Origin: a virus | DNA length: 38,342 nucleotides | IMG/VR virus record: IMGVR_UViG_3300028802_000042 | Coordinates: 1-38,342 of that record | Strand: one strand, 5' to 3' | In this document: positions 20,518 to 29,404 of the stretch, piece after piece | How the letters are laid out: each line of letters opens with the position of its first letter | Position numbering within the stretch: position 1 is the first letter of the stretch | Position numbers and translations under genes: made by a program | Notes under the pieces: model-generated | Database searches by the model: none | What the model was told of the DNA's origin: nothing | What the model saw: only the letters and a program-made list of their open reading frames with translations

Positions 20518-22719
20518 TCACCAAAACAGGTCAACGGCGAGGCCAGCGGCGGCAAGGCTCGTCGTGCCGTAGATGTGCGATGAGCCCGAGGTGCGCCCGA
20601 GCGTGGTTGCGAAGTGCGACCCGACGGCGGGCGTCACACCATGCGCAGCCACACCGGGCACGACGATGCCCGCTGCGCCCGAGGCATACCCGCGCAAGCC
20701 CGCGGGCGTCGTAGTCGAGTCGTACCCGATCGCAATGCCGACGTCGGCACCGGTCGGCACGAGCGCAGCGTGCGCAGCCATGCCGGCGTCTTCGACCGGT
20801 AAGCCCGTGACCCAGTCGACGCGGGCGTTGGTGTCGGCGTTCCACTGTTGCCACGACCCGGCGCTCGGTATCGCCCAGTCTGCCGTGTTGCTGACCCACA
20901 CGAACTGCGACCGCACGCGGTTGCTGACGTTCCAAATGCAGCACGACGCCTTAGCGCCACCTGTGCCACGACGCAGCATGGTCATTTGCGTTGCACTCGA
21001 CGGCAAGATCGATCCGCAGTAGCGCCGCGTGACGTCGCCGTTTTTGTGCCAAACACCATCTTGCGTGCGATTCAAGGTCGTGGCCCGCGTGGTCGCATCC
21101 GTCCACGGGATGAGCTCGAGCGCGACCGCTGACGCGCTCGTCGCGTACGCGTAGATGTCTGCGGGCACGCCCGCTGTTAGGCCCGTCAGCGCGACGGATG
21201 GCGGCGTGCCGATCGAGTACGAATACCAACTATCGCGCGCGTAAAAACCGCTTGAGGCCAGCACATAGAGCGAGATGAATTTGTCGATATGCGACGTCAG
21301 CCATACAGTCGAAAACACACCGTCAGGCGTCATGGGGTCGCTGCTGAAACCAGCCAAGCGCGCGCCGAAACGCTGCGGGAAGTTCAGTCGCGGATCTGAG
21401 CCTTCGCAGAACTGACCCACGTTCACGCCGAATGCCGGCAGCGCGTGGACATGGTCGGATCGCGTGAGCGACGCGTTGGTGCCCTGTACATTCGAGCCGC
21501 CCACTACGAGCGTGCTCGGGATGTTGGTACTGACGCTGTGCTTGTGGTCGCCTCTCGCGGCGACCGTCGCCGAGCCTAGCGCCGCAGTGCCGCTGTCCAC
21601 TGCGACCGGCGTTGTGGCAGTAAGCGCCGCTGCATTGGACGCCATGCCGTCGAGCCGCACCTTGTCGGTCGCGGCCATAAACCCATCCACCGTGGTGCTC
21701 ACGAGCGCGGGCAGCTGATGCACGTGGGTCGCGCGCGCGAGCCCGGTGCCGGTGCCTACCGTGTTGGTGCCACCCACGCCCAGTGTGACCGGCGTACTGA
21801 CTAACACCGCGTGCGTGTGATCCTCACGCGCGGCTGCCGTGCCGACGCCGACCACCGCCGTGCTCGCGCCTACGCTAGCGGGTACGACTGCGGTCAAAGC
21901 AGCTGCGCTCGCGGCGATGCCGTCGAGCTTGACCTTGTCGGTCGCCGCAAAAAAACCGTCAACCGTCGTCGTCGCAAGCGCCGGCAGCTGGTGTATGTGA
22001 GACGCGCGCGCGACCGATAGCGATGATCCTGACGAGTTAGTGCCGCCGATCCCGAGCGTTGACGGTGTCGCAGTGGCGATGCCGTGCATGTGATCGCGAC
22101 GAGCGGCATCGGTCGCGACGCCGACGACGGCAGCCGCGACCGTGATTTGCGTCGGCGCAGTGTTGGTCACCGCGGCGGCGTTGGCTTGGATGCCGTCGAG
22201 CTTGCTTTGGCTCGCCGCCGAGATAAACCCGGCATCGGTCACCGTAGCGACCGCGTGCATCGTCTCATCAGACTGCACACCATGCGCGTGCGCATGGTCT
22301 TCGCGCGCGGCGATGGTCGACACACCGATCGCCGCCGTCGCGCCAACGTCTAGCGGCGGCGTTGTCGCAAGCGGCGGTTGCGGGCCAGTCGCACCGACCG
22401 GCCCTTGGATGCCCTGCTCACCTTGCTCACCTTGCGGGCCACTTGCACCCGTCGCACCGACCGGCCCTTGGATGCCTTGCTCGCCTTGCGGGCCCTGCTC
22501 ACCTTGCTCGCCTTGCGGGCCGGTTGCACCGGTCGCACCGACCGGCCCTTGGATGCCTTGGATACCTTGCTCGCCTTGCGGCCCGACTGGCCCTTGCTCG
22601 CCTTGGATGCCTTGCTCGCCTTGCTCGCCTTGCGGGCCAGGACTACCCGCGGGCTGCGCGACCACCGTAAAAGTCGGCGTCTCGGGTACGACTACGTTTA
22701 TGATACAACAGTCAGACAT
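20518..22719 (-). CDS. collagen-like tail fibre protein
   Basis: A 733-residue fibre. Residues 24-115 are collagen-like Gly-X-Y triplets ([22 protein letters not shown]). From 125 to about 440 there are repeated units of about 80 residues, each with an AAREDH/RASHIH-type His motif (DHAHA, DHMHG, SHIHQ, DHTHA, THVHQ, DHKHS, DHVHA) and a [15 protein letters not shown] segment. Such repeats form trimeric shafts, and their His-x-His motifs often coordinate metal on the fibre axis. The C-terminal 290 residues form the tip that should bind the host. The start at ATG 22719 has AAAGGA seven bases before it. It is the last tail gene of the late operon. Confidence 0.85.
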   Translation of the reverse strand: MSDCCIINVVVPETPTFTVVAQPAGSPGPQGEQGEQGIQGEQGPVGPQGEQGIQGIQGPVGATGATGPQGEQGEQGPQGEQGIQGPVGATGASGPQGEQGEQGIQGPVGATGPQPPLATTPPLDVGATAAIGVSTIAAREDHAHAHGVQSDETMHAVATVTDAGFISAASQSKLDGIQANAAAVTNTAPTQITVAAAVVGVATDAARRDHMHGIATATPSTLGIGGTNSSGSSLSVARASHIHQLPALATTTVDGFFAATDKVKLDGIAASAAALTAVVPASVGASTAVVGVGTAAAREDHTHAVLVSTPVTLGVGGTNTVGTGTGLARATHVHQLPALVSTTVDGFMAATDKVRLDGMASNAAALTATTPVAVDSGTAALGSATVAARGDHKHSVSTNIPSTLVVGGSNVQGTNASLTRSDHVHALPAFGVNVGQFCEGSDPRLNFPQRFGARLAGFSSDPMTPDGVFSTVWLTSHIDKFISLYVLASSGFYARDSWYSYSIGTPPSVALTGLTAGVPADIYAYATSASAVALELIPWTDATTRATTLNRTQDGVWHKNGDVTRRYCGSILPSSATQMTMLRRGTGGAKASCCIWNVSNRVRSQFVWVSNTADWAIPSAGSWQQWNADTNARVDWVTGLPVEDAGMAAHAALVPTGADVGIAIGYDSTTTPAGLRGYASGAAGIVVPGVAAHGVTPAVGSHFATTLGRTSGSSHIYGTTSLAAAGLAVDLFW

Positions 22720-22738
22720 GCGTAAGGTCCTTTCGGCG

Positions 22739-23095
22739 CTACGGTTGCAGTAGCCCGAGGTCGCCATGCGCAAACATCAGCCGCTCGGGCGCCGTCGCAT
22801 GGTCGAGCCAAACGACCCAATGCCACGTCGCCGACTTGCCCGCGGGCGCGAGCGTCGCCGTGTCTGCTTCGGTGAGTGACAGCAGTACCGACGAGCCATC
22901 GATGTTGACCAGCCAACCCGCGGGCATTGGTGCTGAGTTGCTGTTGGGCACGAACGGCGCCGTGATTGCGTACGGCGACAAGTCGAAAGCAGTGCCGTCG
23001 GGCTTGGTCGCCGTCATGCGAATGGCTACGGATGCGCCAATCGCGTAGCGCAGTTGGATGATGGTAGGGACGTGGTTGATTGCGGCTGTCGGCAT
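22739..23095 (-). CDS. tail-fibre-region protein, beta-rich (BppU-like)
   Basis: A 118-residue protein starting at the ATG at 23095, coupled by a TAATG overlap to the gene upstream. The sequence reads as a single immunoglobulin-like or BppU-type beta domain ([32 protein letters not shown], then [29 protein letters not shown]). Proteins of this type attach fibres to the baseplate. The upstream extension to 23131 would overlap the preceding gene. Confidence 0.65.
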   Translation of the reverse strand: MPTAAINHVPTIIQLRYAIGASVAIRMTATKPDGTAFDLSPYAITAPFVPNSNSAPMPAGWLVNIDGSSVLLSLTEADTATLAPAGKSATWHWVVWLDHATAPERLMFAHGDLGLLQP

Positions 23096-24486
23096 TACGA
23101 TATCACTGCGCCGCGAGTACAGCGCCCCCATGACCCAGCCTTTACGATTGACAGGCCGTCGCGTCGTTCAAGAAATGGCCGCCAAAATATTGCTGGTCCC
23201 GCTGTCAGGGTTGCCATGAGATGGCATGTGCTAAGTCCTGACGTTGGGGCGACCCCTTGAACGGTGTGCAGATTCTGTAGGAAGGTGACGAGCATATATG
23301 CGGGTGTGATAGCTGCGGCAATAGTCCACTGGTTATAGATGTTGCATCGAGACACGCTGTGGGACGCTAAGTCGTGCTGTAGATACAAGATCGGCCTTCC
23401 CGGTCCTCCGCCAACACCGTTGCAGTCTATTTGCAGGAACCACTCGCACATCACCGTCTCGCCCGCCGCCACGCTGAAACCTAACTGTGTGAGATCGGTG
23501 TTGTCGCCCGTACCGTCTGATGACAGCAGCTTGGTTGCGATCTGCGCGCCGGCCGCGGGAGTCACCCCTACTATCGTTGCGCCCGACCGTTGCAGGTACT
23601 GACCTGTCGCGATCGCGCCGATGTCGAGGACAGTGGGTCCCGCCGACTCGGACAGCCGCGATGCTGCGACGATATCGGAACCGCCGCGTGCGTGCGTAGC
23701 GGCGTGTGCGGCGCTACCGCCGCTCGGCACTAACCACTCCGCGTGATCGGCATCGATCGCAGTCAGTACCGATCCACCTATCGGCGGGTCGGCCGAAGCA
23801 ATCTCAATCGTGCCGCCGCTGTACCGCAAGTGCTTGGCAACACCCGCGGTGTCGCTCACGAGCCCCCAAAGAGCGCTCTCGTCTTCGTGGTAAAATACCC
23901 ACTCATAGTCAGACCCAGGCAACAGCGTAGCGCTCGTGCCCAGCAAGCCGTCGAGACCTTGAATCTGCGATGCGCCGAGTACTTGCACCGTGACGGGTAC
24001 GGTCACGGTGCGACCAACATACAACCCAAACCGCGCGTCGACGGGCGGCGCTTCGAGCGACGACACGATGTACACGACGACCGGCGCCGTGCCCTCGGGC
24101 GGCTGCTGGATGAATCCCCATGTGCCCGGCAAGATCGTTGCCGAGCCCGCCGAGCTCGTCCAAAACTTAATGGATGGATCGTAGTGCAACCCGGGCACTC
24201 GCCACTCCGCATGCTCTGAGTCGGCTGCGGTCAGAACCTGGCCCGCGACGGGAGGCGCAGCGCTCGCAACGTCGATCGGGTCGCCGGTCGTTTCCAAGCC
24301 CGTCGCATCGCCACCACCGCCGCCGCTCGGTTGCCAGGTCGCGTGTGTGGAGTCGACCGCCGTGAGCACGTCGCCCGGGTTGGGCGGCGCTGATTCGGCG
24401 ACGTCGACCTCGACCGCGTCTTCGCTGGTCGCGAGCGAGCGCGCTTTGGTTTGGCCCGATAGCAATGCGTCTAAATACGTCGACAT
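23095..24486 (-). CDS. tail fibre/appendage protein with three repeats
   Basis: A 463-residue protein. Three repeats of the form PP(N/V/I)xGxVLTAxDSxHAxW occur at about residues 35-52, 78-95 and 235-252, the pattern of phage fibre proteins that trimerise. Gly-rich linkers follow the repeats, and a C-terminal receptor-type domain (about 320-463) has four cysteines. It lies between the 257-residue fibre and the BppU-like gene, and shares the single-base TAATG junction with the latter. It is probably part of the distal baseplate or a side fibre. Confidence 0.75.
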   Translation of the reverse strand: MSTYLDALLSGQTKARSLATSEDAVEVDVAESAPPNPGDVLTAVDSTHATWQPSGGGGGDATGLETTGDPIDVASAAPPVAGQVLTAADSEHAEWRVPGLHYDPSIKFWTSSAGSATILPGTWGFIQQPPEGTAPVVVYIVSSLEAPPVDARFGLYVGRTVTVPVTVQVLGASQIQGLDGLLGTSATLLPGSDYEWVFYHEDESALWGLVSDTAGVAKHLRYSGGTIEIASADPPIGGSVLTAIDADHAEWLVPSGGSAAHAATHARGGSDIVAASRLSESAGPTVLDIGAIATGQYLQRSGATIVGVTPAAGAQIATKLLSSDGTGDNTDLTQLGFSVAAGETVMCEWFLQIDCNGVGGGPGRPILYLQHDLASHSVSRCNIYNQWTIAAAITPAYMLVTFLQNLHTVQGVAPTSGLSTCHLMATLTAGPAIFWRPFLERRDGLSIVKAGSWGRCTRGAVIS

Positions 24487-24497
24487 AGTCTTGGCAC

Positions 24498-25271
24498 CTA
24501 TCGGTTGTTCAAGCCGTAGTTAGTGAATCCGAGTCGAAAGCCCCACACGGTACCGTTGTCAAATCCATCGTTGAAAACGATACGCGCGTAATACGACTCG
24601 TTGAGATTGTTGATCGTGTAGCTCGCGAGCGCGATCGAAGCGGTGTGCACGCCCGACGTCGACCCGACGGTGCCCACGCCGATCGCGGTATAGCTCGGAG
24701 TGCCAACGGGATTCGCGGCCCAGTCAGATATCGTTTGCCGAACAATGGTAAACGAAAACGCGCCGCCGCTCGGCCCTCCGTCGTACTGAAACTCGGCGTC
24801 GACCAACTGACAGCCCGACGGCAGTTCAATCGGCACAAACCACACGCCATCTTGAGCCGCCGCGAAGTTTTCAAGGATCGGGCTCGCGAGCTGCATTCGA
24901 ACGTTGTTGGCCGCCGCGACGTTGCCCGATCCACGTGCGAGCGATATCTGCTTATGCACCGTGACGACCGCGCCCATGTACAGCACGTCGTGCGCCGAAT
25001 CGACCCACAAGTTGCCCGCGACTTCGGTCGTGCTGTTGACGTGCAGTGTCTGCATCGTCGTCAACGCCGAAAACGTATTGGGTTGCGTAAACGTGTTGGT
25101 CGCGTTCTTGACCGCCGCGTTATCCGTAACCGCTTTGAGCGCCCGCGACCGGTTGGCGAGCCGCTGCGCGATGAGCTCGACGTCGCCCGCTCGGTTGGCG
25201 CCCGAGTCGCCGCCGTCGGGTACGACGATCGTTGCGTCGAAGGTTGCTGTCTCGGTGAGCGTGTGTGACAT
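24498..25271 (-). CDS. tail fibre protein, 257 aa
   Basis: A 257-residue protein. The N-terminal section (about 1-75) reads like the fibre shaft found in many phages (ELIAQRLANRSRALKAVTDNAA, then NTFTQPNTFSALTTMQTLHVN). A beta-rich C-terminal domain follows (about 110-257, QLVDAEFQYDGGPSGGAFSF to VWGFRLGFTNYGLNNR). It follows the gpI/gp48-like gene, where fibre genes begin in Mu-type operons. A ribosome site (GGGAGG) lies just before the ATG at 25271. Confidence 0.75.
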   Translation of the reverse strand: MSHTLTETATFDATIVVPDGGDSGANRAGDVELIAQRLANRSRALKAVTDNAAVKNATNTFTQPNTFSALTTMQTLHVNSTTEVAGNLWVDSAHDVLYMGAVVTVHKQISLARGSGNVAAANNVRMQLASPILENFAAAQDGVWFVPIELPSGCQLVDAEFQYDGGPSGGAFSFTIVRQTISDWAANPVGTPSYTAIGVGTVGSTSGVHTASIALASYTINNLNESYYARIVFNDGFDNGTVWGFRLGFTNYGLNNR

Positions 25272-25283
25272 GACGCAACCTCC

Positions 25284-25982
25284 CTAAATCAGATCGATGT
25301 AAACCGGCCCAATCGCCGAATCCCACAGCGCGGGCGCTGGCTCGTCCCATGTCGACGGCGACGGCGTACTCCAAAACTCGGCAGTCGTTTGCAGGATCGC
25401 CAAGTGCCCGACCGCGTGTGCGGCGTTCCACTCAATAGGGATTGCCTTGATGTCGTTGGTGCCGTCTTCGTCCAACGGAAACGTGAAAATGTCAGTGCGA
25501 AAGACCAGCCACCATTGCGCCCAACGCGTTGGCGTCGCGTCTGGGCTCCATGCGATGACGTCGGTTGTGACCTCGCCGGTCGCCGGGTTGAGCGTGTACC
25601 GCTTGCCCGTACGGTAAATCAGCTCAATCGGGAAGCCGTACGGCGCGTAGTGCAAGTGCAGTTGCGCGAGCATCGCGTATGGCCCGCCGCGGTACGGATG
25701 GTCACTCAACCATGACCGCAAGCGGTTGGCGTACGTCGCGTCGTCTTCGTAAATGCCGCGCCGAATGCGCCGCTCTTTGCCGATGAACGGCAACGTTTGG
25801 TAGTCGACCAAGCCCGGGAAACGCGACAACACACCGGCTTGAGTGCCCGCGCCCGTCGCGTCGATGAGCACGTGCGCGCCATACAGCACCGCTTCGTTGT
25901 TGCCCGTCGCCAACCAGGGCGGCGAGATCTTGCGGATCATATCGCGGAAAGTAAGCAGCGTGACGGCGACGGTATCGGGCAT
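25284..25982 (-). CDS. baseplate wedge protein, gpI/Mu gp48-like
   Basis: A 232-residue protein starting at the ATG at 25982. The position directly after baseplate J, together with the length and a mid-region YEDDATYANRLRSWLSDHPYRGGPYAMLAQL, fits phage tail protein I or Mu gp48. These close the baseplate wedge and carry the fibre attachment. The C-terminal part is aromatic (FWSTPSPSTWDEPAPALWDSA). The longer open frame upstream to 26291 lies inside gpJ and is not used. Confidence 0.75.
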   Translation of the reverse strand: MPDTVAVTLLTFRDMIRKISPPWLATGNNEAVLYGAHVLIDATGAGTQAGVLSRFPGLVDYQTLPFIGKERRIRRGIYEDDATYANRLRSWLSDHPYRGGPYAMLAQLHLHYAPYGFPIELIYRTGKRYTLNPATGEVTTDVIAWSPDATPTRWAQWWLVFRTDIFTFPLDEDGTNDIKAIPIEWNAAHAVGHLAILQTTAEFWSTPSPSTWDEPAPALWDSAIGPVYIDLI

Positions 25983-25990
25983 GGTTGGAC

Positions 25991-27184
25991 CTAACCTCCG
26001 AAGCCTTCCGTCGGCGGCACAGGGTGCACAACGCCGGTCACTGCGCCGAGCACGGGCACATCGCCGATCGCGAGCAGCACGTCGGCGCCGGGCGCGGTGA
26101 CTTGCAAGTGGAATATCTCGGGTATCGACGCATCGATCTCCGACAAGATGGCATCGCGGTACACGTAGCCCGGTGCGCCCGGTGTGATGGCAGCGCCGCC
26201 GATCGGCAACGCGGCAAACATCGCAACCAAGGCATCGTAGATGACCTCGATAGCCTGCGCGGGCGTGTAAGACGCCGTGTTGTACATCCAAACTTCATAC
26301 GTGATGTCGACCGTAACCTCATTCGCCGAGACCGTGTGCGCAGTGACACAAAGCGGCGCCGCCTTGCGCTGTATGGCGTCGTCGACGATGCCGAGGTCGG
26401 TATTCAAGTCGCCGACCGTACCGGGCACGCCGCCCGAGTCGGTCGCCACGTACGTCCATTGGTTGCCGTACCCGTCGCGGTCGTTTTGCGTGCGGGTCAC
26501 TCCGCAGTTCGAGCCGTCGGCGCGGGTCGCGTTGACTGCGGCGTACCGGTAGGCATCCCATGGCCCGAACGGGCTCAAGCTGCCGAGCTTTGAATAACAG
26601 CGGTCGCGCAACTCCGGGTCGCCCTCGATGTCATCGCCGACGACCGGGTTAGGGTTGGTCACGGTGACGTTGAGCAGTGACGTCACGAGCTCGTTGATTT
26701 CGCCAGTCGCCGCCGTGGAGTCTGCGCCCGCTTCGATGGCGATGATGGCGACGTCGGTCAACGTCGCGAGCGGGTTGAGCGTAAACGCCGCTTCGTTGCG
26801 GTAGGTCTTATTGTTCACCGGGCAACGCACGATCAAGTCGCCTGGCCCGAGCGTGTACAGTGCGCCGCCCGCGTTGACCAAGGTGAGCTTGCCGGTTGCG
26901 TACGTCGCCAAGTTGCGATCGACGCCGTACACGTAGTGAGCGACGGTCGTGAGCCAGTCGCCTTCGGAAAACTCGAGATAACCCGAGCGGGTCATCAGTG
27001 CCATCACTTCGGATAGCGACGCGACCAAGATCGAGGTGCCCGAAATATACGTGCGCAGGACCGAGCCCGGCGACCACTGGGTTGTGGTGACGCCGACCGC
27101 GCCGAGGATTGCAAAGTACTTGGCTTGTACCTCTTCGGCGGTCGCCGGTTCGATGAGCGTGTCGAAATCAAAAATGCTTGTCAT
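25991..27184 (-). CDS. baseplate J-like protein
   Basis: A 397-residue wedge protein of the baseplate J family (P2 gpJ, Mu gp47). Typical segments are the N-terminal SVLRTYISGTSILVASLSEVMALM, the YVYGVDRNLATYATGKLTLVNAGG block and the GDDIEGDPELRDRCYSKLGSLSPFGPWDAYRYAAVNA stretch (the ExDxEhRxR-type family signature). It assembles the wedge with gp25-like and gpI-like proteins. The ATG at 27184 overlaps the gp25-like stop by four bases; an upstream extension to 27409 is not used. Confidence 0.9.
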   Translation of the reverse strand: MTSIFDFDTLIEPATAEEVQAKYFAILGAVGVTTTQWSPGSVLRTYISGTSILVASLSEVMALMTRSGYLEFSEGDWLTTVAHYVYGVDRNLATYATGKLTLVNAGGALYTLGPGDLIVRCPVNNKTYRNEAAFTLNPLATLTDVAIIAIEAGADSTAATGEINELVTSLLNVTVTNPNPVVGDDIEGDPELRDRCYSKLGSLSPFGPWDAYRYAAVNATRADGSNCGVTRTQNDRDGYGNQWTYVATDSGGVPGTVGDLNTDLGIVDDAIQRKAAPLCVTAHTVSANEVTVDITYEVWMYNTASYTPAQAIEVIYDALVAMFAALPIGGAAITPGAPGYVYRDAILSEIDASIPEIFHLQVTAPGADVLLAIGDVPVLGAVTGVVHPVPPTEGFGG

Positions 27185-27654
27185 AGCAAACGCTCCACAA
27201 GCACGGCGCCGTCGATGACGCTGAAAACGAAGGTAAAATCGCTCAGTGCGTTGACCGGCGTGATCCGCAACTGAATCCGCAACGCGCGCGTCTCGTACGT
27301 ATACGCGCACTGACAGTCGACGCTCGATACTCGCTCGTCTTTGCGTGCCTCGGCAGCGATGTCGCTCGACAGTTGCGCGAGCCGACCCGCGGGCACGCCC
27401 GTGTTGCACAATCCGCGCACGTCGTACCCGTACGCCAAGTCGTCGGCGATCATACCGCGCGGTGTGATGAGTCGCCGTGCAACCGCTTGCCCGATCGCCG
27501 TCGGCGAGTCTGCGCGCACTTCGGTCGCGCGATTGTCGATGTCCGTGATGCAGCTCAAGTCAACGCCCCAACCGAGCGGCGGCTTCGGCGCTTTCACTCG
27601 GCGGGTCAAGCGCGCGGTGTACGCGTCGATCGAGGCTTCGAGCGTGGGATTCAT
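27181..27654 (-). CDS. gp25/W-like baseplate protein
   Basis: A 157-residue baseplate protein. VARRLITPRGMIADDLAYGYDVRGL is the recognisable core of the gp25/GPW family, and RIQLRITPVNALSDFTFVFSVIDG makes up the C-terminal beta sheet. In contractile tails this protein joins the sheath to the wedge. The neighbours on both sides overlap it by four bases (stop/start), so hub, gp25-like and gpJ are made as one translational chain. Confidence 0.85.
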   Translation of the reverse strand: MNPTLEASIDAYTARLTRRVKAPKPPLGWGVDLSCITDIDNRATEVRADSPTAIGQAVARRLITPRGMIADDLAYGYDVRGLCNTGVPAGRLAQLSSDIAAEARKDERVSSVDCQCAYTYETRALRIQLRITPVNALSDFTFVFSVIDGAVLVERLL

Positions 27655-28880
27655 ACTTTCACCGTTGGGCTACCCGTGACGATGTGACCGACGAGCACGT
27701 TTTGCGGCGTGACCGAGCCCGGCACGACAGTTGCCGAGAAGCTAAACGGGAATGTGCCGAGGCCCGTGAGCGTGATGGTCTGCGGCAACGGCAACAGTCC
27801 GGGCGCCGAGGTCACCGTGTCGCCAACGCTTGCCGCCGCCGTTGCAGTCAACGGGTCGCCGAGCACGAGCTCGACGGGCACGAAGCCGGGCGCTTGCTTA
27901 CCACCGAAGCCGGTCAAGATCGGCTGCGCCCGGTCGCCTTCGATGAACTCGACCAGCACCTCGGCGCCCGGTGTGAGCTCGGCGTGCGCACCGGCGACGC
28001 CGGGCCATGCAGACGCGCATCGCAAATCAGGCATGCCCGAGGTCTTGTTGACGGCTTGCAAGTCAACGCGCCCGTCGGTGAGCATGTTGACGACCCGATA
28101 CTTGAAACGCCCGACGAGCCGCTCGTCCATGATGCGCTTGACGATCGAGGTCATCAGCTGCGCCAAGTTGCCCGCCGTGAGCTCGTCGCCGCCGCAGTAC
28201 GCTTGCACGCGCAGTCGGTCTTCTTCGAGCTCGACCGTGTACTCGCGTATCACCGCCGCGCGATCGATGCGCTGGTCGACCAGCGTTGCGCCGATCGCGA
28301 TTGGTCCGATGTCGCTCGCGTTGACGCCGAGCGTAGCCATACGCAACCGCGGGTCGTACGCGAGCAACTCATACGTGCCCGCGTTGAGCTGTGTTGCTGG
28401 TCGCGTACCGACGTTGGTCAAGCCGGCTTGGTCGACCCACCAAGGCACGGCGCCGATCACATCGGCGAGTGAGCCCGCCGCCGTGATACCCGCTGCGCGC
28501 ACGTAGTCGACGCCGATGCGCTCGGCGGCGGGCACAAACGACCCGAGCGTTTCGCCGGTCTCACGGCACAAGTCGGCGACGACCTCTGCTGCGCGCACGG
28601 CAAAGTCGTTGTGATAGTGCTTGGGCGCGAGCGTGGTGCCCCATGCGCCCGCGCCGCCCTTGACCATGCACTTACGGGTCGCCGCGAAGACGCCATTTTC
28701 GCCGGGCGCTACGGTGCCGCGCCATAGCGTTGGGCCAATGCGCAAGTCGACCCGGGCGCCGTCGGTGAGTGCGGCGTCGTCGATGAGATCGACCTCGGCA
28801 CACCACACGCCCGTGTTAGGCACGGTGAGCGACAGGCGCCGCACGCGCGCGTTACCTAGTGTTGCGAAAGCGTCGGTCAT
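27651..28880 (-). CDS. baseplate hub/spike protein (gpD-gpV type)
   Basis: A 409-residue protein that appears to combine a hub domain (about 1-195, with VRRLSLTVPNTGVWCAEVDLI and VDQAGLTNVGTRPATQL) and a gpV-type OB domain (about 235-320, with VVNMLTDGRVDLQAVNK and ELTPGAEVLVEFIEGDRAQPILTGF). A C-terminal beta-rich extension of about 90 residues may form the spike tip or hold its cap. The role is to seal the tube end and puncture the host envelope. It overlaps both neighbours by four bases. Confidence 0.75.
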   Translation of the reverse strand: MTDAFATLGNARVRRLSLTVPNTGVWCAEVDLIDDAALTDGARVDLRIGPTLWRGTVAPGENGVFAATRKCMVKGGAGAWGTTLAPKHYHNDFAVRAAEVVADLCRETGETLGSFVPAAERIGVDYVRAAGITAAGSLADVIGAVPWWVDQAGLTNVGTRPATQLNAGTYELLAYDPRLRMATLGVNASDIGPIAIGATLVDQRIDRAAVIREYTVELEEDRLRVQAYCGGDELTAGNLAQLMTSIVKRIMDERLVGRFKYRVVNMLTDGRVDLQAVNKTSGMPDLRCASAWPGVAGAHAELTPGAEVLVEFIEGDRAQPILTGFGGKQAPGFVPVELVLGDPLTATAAASVGDTVTSAPGLLPLPQTITLTGLGTFPFSFSATVVPGSVTPQNVLVGHIVTGSPTVKV

Positions 28881-29404
28881 GGTCTCGACAGCTCGTTCAT
28901 CTGGTCGTTGTTGATCATCTGTTGTGCGGCGACCTTGGCTTGCAACGGGTCGTTAGGCGTCGCCTCGGCGCCGTCGATCTGTGACAGTTGCAGCTTCAGC
29001 CCGAGCGCTTCGACGAGCCGCACCTCGGCGACCCATAGCCCGGGCGATTCCTGCACGGGCGCCAAAAGATTCTCAACGTATACGGCTGTAATGCCGACGT
29101 GGTTGATAAGCTCGTGTTTGACTTCGATACCTTTCGAGTTGCCGCGAATCGGCAAGCGCTCCAGCAGCGGCTTGAACTCGAGCCACGCATCCCACTCTTG
29201 TTGGGTCGACAAGAAAAACTTGACTGTGAAATGACAGATTCCGCGACCCATGAACGCGACGCGCGCACCGGCGAGCCCGGGACCCGTTTGCTCGTCAAAC
29301 TTGCGTATTTCTTCGAGCCCGGAGATCTCGCAATAGCCCGGGCTCAACCGCCCGGCGAAGTAGATTTTGTCGAGCATCTCGGGCTCGATGAATGGGCTCG
29401 TCAT
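28877..29404 (-). CDS. tail/baseplate protein after tape measure
   Basis: A 175-residue protein of unrecognised family. It lies where other contractile phages carry the tube initiator or LysM hub connector. Its first 100 residues are beta-rich (CHFTVKFFLSTQQEWDAWLEF, GITAVYVENLLAP), which would fit a tube-like or gp53-like fold; the last 40 residues are helical (QAKVAAQQMINNDQMNELSRP). It overlaps the tape measure and hub genes by four bases each, so it is almost surely a tail component. Confidence 0.7.
   Translation of the reverse strand: MTSPFIEPEMLDKIYFAGRLSPGYCEISGLEEIRKFDEQTGPGLAGARVAFMGRGICHFTVKFFLSTQQEWDAWLEFKPLLERLPIRGNSKGIEVKHELINHVGITAVYVENLLAPVQESPGLWVAEVRLVEALGLKLQLSQIDGAEATPNDPLQAKVAAQQMINNDQMNELSRP

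Noticed and set aside
22142-22753. Plus-strand Pro/Cys-rich frame of about 200 residues
   Set aside because: It is the antisense reading of the collagen-like triplets.
20518-25271. Diversity-generating retroelement or invertible fibre cassette
   Set aside because: No reverse transcriptase, template repeat or site-specific inverted ends were seen near the fibre genes.
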